From: Hepsetus odoe
Taxonomy: Eukaryota > Chordata > Actinopteri > Characiformes > Hepsetidae
Assembly (NCBI GenBank): GCA_017165825.1
Contig: CM029385.1
Span: 1,438,690 to 1,502,689, forward strand
Length of the DNA stretch: 64,000 bases
Reading direction: 5' to 3'
Shown here: positions 57,105-64,000 of the stretch, in pieces
Position numbering within the stretch: position 1 is the first letter of the stretch
Layout: every line of letters begins with the position of its first letter
The notes under the pieces: model-generated
The model's input: the letters and a program-made list of their open reading frames with translations, nothing else
Databases searched by the model: none
What the model was told of the DNA's origin: nothing
Program-made: the position numbers and the translations under genes

Positions 57105-57216
57105 CCAATGACAGCGAGGGCCAATAAAGACAAGGGCTAATGAGAATGAGGGCCAATGACAGAGAGAGCCAATGAGAACCAGAGCCAGTGAGAACAAGAG
57201 CCAATCAGCAGGAACA
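57105..57216 (+). repeat. 16-bp minisatellite with CCAAT in the units
   Basis: Seven units start at 57105, 57121, 57137, 57153, 57169, 57185 and 57201, exactly 16 bp apart. Five begin CCAAT; the other two read CTAAT and CCAGT. Confidence 0.85.
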
Positions 57217-58182
57217 GTTGCCAAAGACAGCCAGGCCCAGAGAGATTGGGGTCCTGAAAGAAGGGAGACTGAGGTCAACAACACTCTGCATGACAGCGGT
57301 GGCACCACTTGGGGTCATATTTCCAGATGTTATGGTTGCTCAACACGCTCGGAGGAGAATTCACACTTTCAAAGCGGTGATGTCTGAAGATCTGGATGGA
57401 GTGATGGAAAACGAGCTGCATCTCTTCAGCTCTTGGCCAAGGATGATGAAAAGGTCACACTGGTCACGAGTTCTGTAGGATTTTTAAAAAGAAGCGACCC
57501 AAACCCAACTAGCAGACCATTTTCACCCACCTTTCATGAGTCTTTGTAGATTTTTGGTGTGTTCGCATACGGGCTGGCGAGAAGATCCCTTGCTATTAGC
57601 CACATATGAGGGATGAGTGATTACGTAAAATTCATTTCTGGGCCCCTCACCGTGGAGCAGTACCAGTAAGGGATCCGTCTCTGAAGACTATTCCCTGTCC
57701 AGATAATCCAGATCCTGACAAGGCTGTGTTCTTCTTCAGTGATGCAGCAAAAAAAATAAAAAATAAAAAATCACCAACAGATGATCGGACTGGGCTGAAG
57801 CTGACTGCCAGTGCCCTTGCAGGGCGGGCACGTTGGCGAGATGCTAATTGCGGGGGCCTCTTATGAAGAGGGATGCGAGGGCGCTTCACTGGTCTGTGCA
57901 TCGTTTGATTGACGGTGGCCCCCTCTCCATCGAAGAGAGAAAAACAATTAGAGTGGCGGCCGCGTTCCTCCGCAGGGCTCAGCAGAACACGACTCTAATT
58001 GGAGCAAATGAAGCCTGATGCTCCGGGCAGCAAAAATGCCGAACCACAAAAGCCTCTTTCTCTTCTCCTCCCATCCATTAAGAGCCAGCCAGCACTCTTC
58101 TGTGTGTGTAGTGTGTGTGTGTGTGTGTGCAGTGTGCGTGTGTGTGTGTGGGTGTAGTATCTGTATAGTCATGATGACCAAA

Positions 58183-58380
58183 GCAGTGGTCTAGTGTTTA
58201 TGGATGAGGCCCCGGGGTCAGGAGGTTGTGGGTTCAAATTCCAGACCAGTAGGTTGCCCTGAACGAGATACCGTCCCCATCGCTGCTTCCCAGGTGCTGG
58301 ACATTCACGGTGTGTGTGTGGATGAAAAACAGAGGATGGTTCACTCTGTGCTGATGATGGCAAATAGTCACTTTCACTTC
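58183..58380 (+). mobile_element. SINE-A
   Basis: Head GCAGTGGTCTAGTG, B-box GGGTTCAAATTCC, AGTAGGTTGCCCTGA body, and tail TAGTCACTTTCACTT. Confidence 0.82.
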
Positions 58381-58934
58381 TGTATAGTCCTTGACAAGAG
58401 TCTTATTCCCATTGGCTGCTTTTTTTTTTTTTTTTAATCAAATAAACTCTCGTTTGTTAAAATAATCGTCAAATATTGAAGAAAAGTAAAGAAACATTTA
58501 GGACATTATATTACTGACTTTTTTTCTAGATGCTCTATTATAAATAGTCGACAATTTATGACATCAGAACACACGATATAGATCTTTATAAGTGACATAA
58601 TTCCTCATTGGAAACAGGAAACAATGGGGTCCAAAAGTGTGTATGTGGGTGGCAGCTTGATGGCCAATGCCATCCCGACCTTCCACTTAAACTTTCACCC
58701 TTGACCTCTGAAGTCAATCCTACAAGGGTGATTTCTGAAGGCCCAGAATAGTCTGGCTCCTGGAAAAGGCCAAAGGTGAGGGGTCAAGCATAAACCCAGG
58801 GCAAGCCGAGGTCACAGCTGACACCCAGGACAGGAGTTTTCCGTTTCTCACTTCAGCTGGACCGGCCTTCCCCGTCCGCCTCTCCCGGAGTGATTAGTAA
58901 GCAGGTGTTTTAAACCCTTTTCTTTGGAGTTATT

Positions 58935-59112
58935 ATGTCCTCTCTCTCACGTCTCCTTCACTCTGTCCTGCACTGATGGACACACAGAGGGACGTCTTTT
59001 CTGTGTTTGTGTCCATTTAGTCTGAGACGGTCTGGATGTTGGGAAGGTGATGGAGGATAAAATAATGGAGGATCAGCTCAGATGTTCAGACTGAAGAGTC
59101 TATTCTGAAAAT
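58935..59112 (-). repeat. dispersed repeat D, antisense fragment
   Basis: Reverse complement of the first third of the 24-kb copy, including CTGTCCTGCACTGATGGACA. Confidence 0.7.
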
Positions 59113-59701
59113 GGAAAAAAGGGCAGATGTTCGGGGCAAAACGTAGGGAGGAGAAGGAAAACAAAAGTGTTTTTTAATATTTGCACTTCATTACTTCCCA
59201 TCTCAGCCTTTAATCAAATCTACTTTTTTTGAAGAGCCCTCATTAACCTCATGAATATTCATGAAATTCTGGGCATCAAAGAACAAAATCCAACTTTAGG
59301 AAACAGTCCTGATCTGAAAAACTGATTGTATTTATTGTAAATATAGATGATGGATAGAGAATCAGGAGGAGAGTGGTGATCCCAGAGCGACAGACTCTGG
59401 AGAGCTGTGCTGAGTCAGCGGTACTGTGACCTCAACTGTTACAAAACAGCCATTAGACCTCTTACAAAACAGCGCCGCCTCTCAAAGCCCCCTTCCTCTA
59501 AACTCTCTCATCCCAGAAAACTGCTACTGCCGTTCTCTTCAAACTGCCTTCGACTCTTTCTTTAACTTCGTTCCGTCTTTTAAACAACATTCCGTTCTAT
59601 TCCATTCCATCAAATGTGTTGAGTTCTACCAAAAGAATGGAATCTCATTCCATTCTATATTCTAGATATCATTCTTCATTCTCTGATTCAACATATTTCG
59701 A

Positions 59702-60180
59702 CTGGCAGGCGTGATCTGTGACAGACGGGTACCAGCAAGAGTGAATAGTTGGATGATAGTGAGACCAGCTATGCTATTCGGGTTGGAGATGGTGATGAAA
59801 AGAGAGCTGGAGGTGTCAGAGTTAAAAGATGCTGAGATTTTCGTTGGGTGTGACGAGGATGGACAGAATTTGAAATGAGCATATTAGAGGGACAGATCAG
59901 GATGGACGGTTTTGAGACAAAGTGAGAGAAGAAAGACTGCAATGGTTTGGACATGTCCAGAGGAGAGATGAGGATTATATCAGAAGGTGGTTGTTGAGGA
60001 TGGAGCTGCCAGGCACGAGGAGAAGTGGAAGAACAAAAGGGAGGATTATGGATGTGGTGAGAGAGAACATGCAGGTGGACAGTGTGAATGAGGAGGATGC
60101 AGAGGACCAGAAAACAGAGACTAATGGACTGGCGACATGTCCAGCCTTTTGCAGAGCTGTTTGTTATAATTGGTGAATGA
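59702..60180 (+). mobile_element. non-LTR retrotransposon 3' fragment
   Basis: Frames give GVICDRRVPARVNSWMI, then VRPAMLFGLEMV and RLQWFGHVQRRDEDYI, then MELPGTRRSGRTKGRIMDVV. It is longer at its 5' side than the 21-kb copy and carries stops and frameshifts. Confidence 0.82.
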
Positions 60181-61467
60181 GAGTGAGGAGCAAGATATGG
60201 AGGTGGTGAACCGAACTCTATGAAACATCTTCAAATCCAAGAATTAACCCAAAATCATTCTACCCATTAGAACCTCTTCTTATCTTCATAATTCAACGCT
60301 ATTGGTTGAAACTGCTTCCCACTATTAACCAAGAACCAACTTAATTCTTTCTTCTCATTTCAGTTCCTTCTACTGGTTTTACTGCAGACCTTTTCTCAAC
60401 ACCATCCAACATCCAACTGCATTCTGTTTAAACTGTCCTTCAGTTCCACTTCCTTCCATGTCCCTGATGGAGACCCCACTCCACTCTTCTGCAGCAGGTC
60501 GACCGCACCTCAAGGCATTTCATTTTCAATGCCTTCCACTCTGTGAGACCTAATCACTTCATCTCTGGCAGAGTCTCGTTCTCCCGAGATATCGTACTAC
60601 TCCCGTCCCATCTTACTGTCTGTCCTTCTCTGGACATGCTTCATCAGCCTAAGAGATGCACCTGGCAATGTGTGTACAGGAACACTCATGGCCATTATCC
60701 TACTCAGCAACCTGATCATGGAGAGGCCCCCGCCGCCTCCCATCCAATCCCGGATTCCAGCGTCCCCAGGGATGGCCAGCGCTTTTGGTGCCAGAGCTGG
60801 ACAGGCCTCCCTGCTGAGCTGTGCCCTGCTTAACAGCCCCCAACAATTGCCAAGAATGCCCCCCTCTCTTCACCCTCTCTCTTGGGTGCATTCCTGCCAT
60901 TCCATTTCACAAGGGATTGCAGGGGCACAGAGAATAGATTTCACCCTCCTGCCAGATAGTCAGAAAGAAAGAGGCAAGTTACGGTCTTGTGTAACCGTAC
61001 ACGCTCCTGATTAAGTGTACCTGAAGTTTGCTCCAGGGGTTCCAGGGGAGGGAGATGAGGTGAGAGCGAGAAAGAAAGGACAGAAAGACAAGTGAGGGAT
61101 GCAGTGAGCGAACCCACAGGTCCCTCCTGATTTTGGCTAAGCAGTAATTCATTCCTTAGACAGAGTTTAGGCCCATGCGAAGTTTGATTTAGGGACTTCT
61201 GAGCTGTATGATAATAACATACGCTCATTGCTGAAATCAGGACACTTTTTGGTCATGATGGCTTCCCTTGTTCTGATTTAACTCCAGACATACCCCTTTG
61301 GACAACGTGCTGAGCGAAGAGAATCTGATAAAAGACTACATTGCGCAAGTGATTAAACCAAGAGTGCAAGCAATGATGTAGAAGGGGGTGATTATCACTT
61401 GCAGTCAAAATCGATGAATCCTGTAACGCATCCAACCAATTGTCCTCCTGCTGAGACGTGTTGGCCA

Positions 61468-61612
61468 GCGCTGGTCTAGTGTTTAGGGACTAGGCCCTGA
61501 GATCAGAAGGTTGTGGATTACCCTGCGGTACCCTTGAGCAAGGTACCATCCACCCCCCCTGCTCCTTGGGCACTGGATGTATGTCTACCCATTGCTTGGG
61601 TGGACAGGGTAA
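61468..61612 (+). mobile_element. SINE-A fragment, half of an inverted pair
   Basis: Head and part of the body (GCGCTGGTCTAGTG, TTGAGCAAGGTACCATCC), lacking the tail. It abuts the following antisense copy. Confidence 0.7.
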
Positions 61613-61617
61613 ATGCA

Positions 61618-61842
61618 GTGAAAGTGACTATTTATCATCGTGAAATAGGGCAGAACACAGTGAACCACAAAGAAATGGAAGCACTGTTTTTAACCCACCC
61701 AGCAGGGGGCAGTCATATCCAGCACCCAGGTAGCAGTGAGGGGGATGATACCTTGCCCAAGGGTGCCTCAGGGAAACCTATTGATCTGGGCTTCGGACCC
61801 ACAATCTTTCAATCTTGGACCCTAGACCCTAATCACCCTTAT
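61618..61842 (-). mobile_element. SINE-A, antisense, half of an inverted pair
   Basis: Starts with tail GTGAAAGTGACTATT and runs to a diverged head. Together with the preceding sense fragment it makes a tail-to-tail pair with almost no spacer. Confidence 0.78.
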
Positions 61843-64000
61843 GCTCACACCACATTGTAGTGTGATCAGGTTGACAAAAGAGTCACTTTCACATCCGTCC
61901 CATCATTTTACCCTCCTGTACAAGATGATCAAGATCATCAGCGATGCTTGGCCACGCCAAACTAATGCACCCATCATTTCTACAGTTATTGTCACCTCTG
62001 TGATCTCATTCGATACTAACATCTACTTGCAAGAGTCATCTTTCATTATTGCTTCTACAGTAAGAGAATTCAGTCCAAGAGCAGCAATGCTGGCCAAGGT
62101 TGGCCATCAAGCTTGTGTTTAGGACTTCAAGACAATGTCTTCCACCTTTTGCTCTGGTGTAAGTGTTACTGAGCCATATCTTCAGGCATATCGCAAGAAT
62201 AATCAATCACAGTTGAATTATCCTGAAAAGACACGACGAAACGGAATTAAGCTCGGCACTGCAGGCGAGGAAACAAGCCTGGCCTGACATTTGCAAAGCA
62301 ACCTTTGTTGGCAGGAGTGCTGCAAAAAATCACTCAGATAAAGCCCCGTACTGTGCTTGGTTGGGGTTCAAAGCCAGAGTGGAAAGAAGAAATGTCTGTA
62401 AGAATGGAAAAGGACTTTGGTTATCAGTTCAGAGGAATGTAAATTTCATTGGAGAGAAGAGGAACACGCTAGATAAGCGTTATCAGATCTGCGGAGGAAT
62501 TCGATATTCGGAGTTTGACGTCACGGTCATTTGGCCCGGACTGTTCGTGCACTTGGGCGGTTACGATTGCGAACTAACCAATGAACTCACGAACTCGTGA
62601 GCACTCGCGCATCGTACGGCGATAACTGGGGAGCAGTGCCTCATCGGTCAACCTGGAACGCCGTTATTCACTCTGCAGACACGCCACTTTCCTCAGGCAA
62701 GGACGAGAGCTTCTCCAAACAAACACTGTCATCCGCCAAGCCTTTAAAAGTCCAGAACCTCAAACTGTATTAAGCTCCAAACACTAGGTAATGGAAAGGC
62801 GCAAATCTCAAGAGATCTTCGTTCTTCCGTTCGGAAGGGAAAACACTGATCTCAGGAGTCGGTGGTTGATAATCTTTGATTTGTCCTTCATGTGACTTTT
62901 TAAAAGCTTAAATACAAATAATTCTACAGAACTAACAAATGGGACTGCCAGATATCTTCAGTGCTTCTAGTTATGAAGCCCTTCTGTGCAAATTCTTCAT
63001 AATTAGCAATTTGCAACCCAGGAAACCGGACCAGTCCTCAGGCACCTGAAGGCTAACATTTTCTCATCAGTGTCCACTTTGGAAAAGAAGGTAAGTTCCC
63101 CTCTCAAGATCTCTCACGTCTGTTAGACTGGAGTCACTGGTCTGGAAATTGAGCAAAAGTTTGTCCATGCAACAACGAGCAAGCGGCACAAAGAGAGAGA
63201 AATGTGCAACAGCTACCAGATTTCAATCCAAATCTTCCAAATTAGGACTTTGCATACTGGGAAACAGGACTCGGGCACCTGAAGGCACCATTTCTCTCAG
63301 ACACTCATCATGGTGACACTGTTCGAACTCCAGCGGTTAGTGTGCAAGGGCCTCTCTCCTAGCTTACACTTTCAGACTCAATGCCTTCAAACAACACATT
63401 CCACTTGCTTGCTGAAAGGCTCTCTCTTTTTCTTTTCCTCCATGGAAAAGAGACCCCCCATGAAGGTGTCCTCTAACCTCAGCAAGTCTCACTTTCACTG
63501 TGGCGCTCTCCAGGGTGCTGGGGCCTAAGACATTCCTGGAACAACTACATATTAGGGGGGTTTTGTAAGGGTCTGCTCCAGGTCCAAGGACTGGTCTAAG
63601 GCACCCTAAGGTCGGTCCCGGGACAGGGGCTTTGTTAAGCTTCAGCAGTTGGAAGGAATGGGGCTTCACTTAATACTGTCAGTTGATTGGACCTGCTCTC
63701 AGCCCAGATCAGATTAAGCTCAGGGTAAGAATTTACAGTTCTCTTTTCTCTATTCTCCCTTCTCCCTCACCTTTTCCCTCGCACTCTGGCTCCTTCCCGG
63801 AGGCTTGTATAACCAGTGCTGTTTGGGGTCGTGCACAGAAGAGTGAAAGGTTGGACAAACACTCGGGCTGGAAGGCTGAAGAGGGGGCGTTTGGTTCCCT
63901 TATCGGAGTGATCAGAGAATGTGCCCTCTCCAGGGAGAGGAAGAATGTGTGTCTAACAGGCTCTGGCCTCAATAGCTGCAGCTATTTCAGCCCCAGCTCT

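Larger units (their letters stand above)
54951..64000 (-). other. ddah1 intron 1 (partial)
   Basis: No first exon of ddah1 and no other gene was recognised. It contains a SINE-C, CA/TG tracts, a 16-bp CCAAT minisatellite, three SINE-A copies, an antisense copy of the 24-kb repeat, and a LINE 3' fragment. From about 61.9 kb to the end the sequence looks unique, with a CpG-richer patch at 62.50-62.66 kb. Confidence 0.5.

Noticed and set aside
60543..61014. Two overlapping plus-strand frames of 96 and 114 codons in ddah1 intron 1
   Set aside because: No recognisable motif, no splice context and no agreement between frames; treated as chance.

Overview
The window looks like nuclear DNA of a bony fish (teleost). 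Protein-coding sequence is sparse and split by introns with GT/AG borders. The rest is dense in CA, GA and tetranucleotide microsatellites, minisatellites, tRNA-derived SINEs, and fragments of a non-LTR retrotransposon and a Tc1-like transposon. The species cannot be fixed from the sequence.

Three genes are supported, all on the minus strand. (1) syde2, a C2 plus RhoGAP protein, has its first three coding exons at 16042-14578, 7394-6879 and 3117-2009. The remaining RhoGAP exons lie off the left edge. Its 5' end is a CpG-rich block with six CCAAT boxes. (2) The homolog of human C1orf52 is complete, with three coding exons at 30485-30210, 29320-29101 and 28555-28395. (3) ddah1 (dimethylarginine dimethylaminohydrolase 1) has exons 2-6 at 54950-54851, 49419-49346, 47896-47777, 39544-39410 and 35086-34970. 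Its first exon lies off the right edge, so 54951-64000 is read as intron 1. The splice phases of all three genes agree.

The order syde2 - C1orf52 - ddah1 on one strand matches human 1p22.3, where BCL10 sits between C1orf52 and DDAH1. No bcl10 exon is recognised in that gap here. The three genes do not form a pathway: SYDE2 is a presumed Rho regulator, the C1orf52 protein is poorly characterised, and DDAH1 degrades asymmetric methylarginines.

Layout: 1-16042 syde2; 16043-16475 its promoter; about 16.5-28.4 kb repeat-rich intergenic DNA; 28.4-30.5 kb C1orf52; 30.5-35.0 kb intergenic with hairpins and inverted repeats; 35.0-64.0 kb ddah1. No bacterial-type system, CRISPR array or viral gene was seen. 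The most notable observations are a microsatellite that appears to have overwritten the 3' splice site of ddah1 exon 5, simple repeats abutting several ddah1 splice sites, a six-CCAAT promoter, a separate exact 16-bp CCAAT minisatellite, a long 32-33-bp minisatellite, and a direct-plus-inverted triplication at 32.6-33.6 kb.
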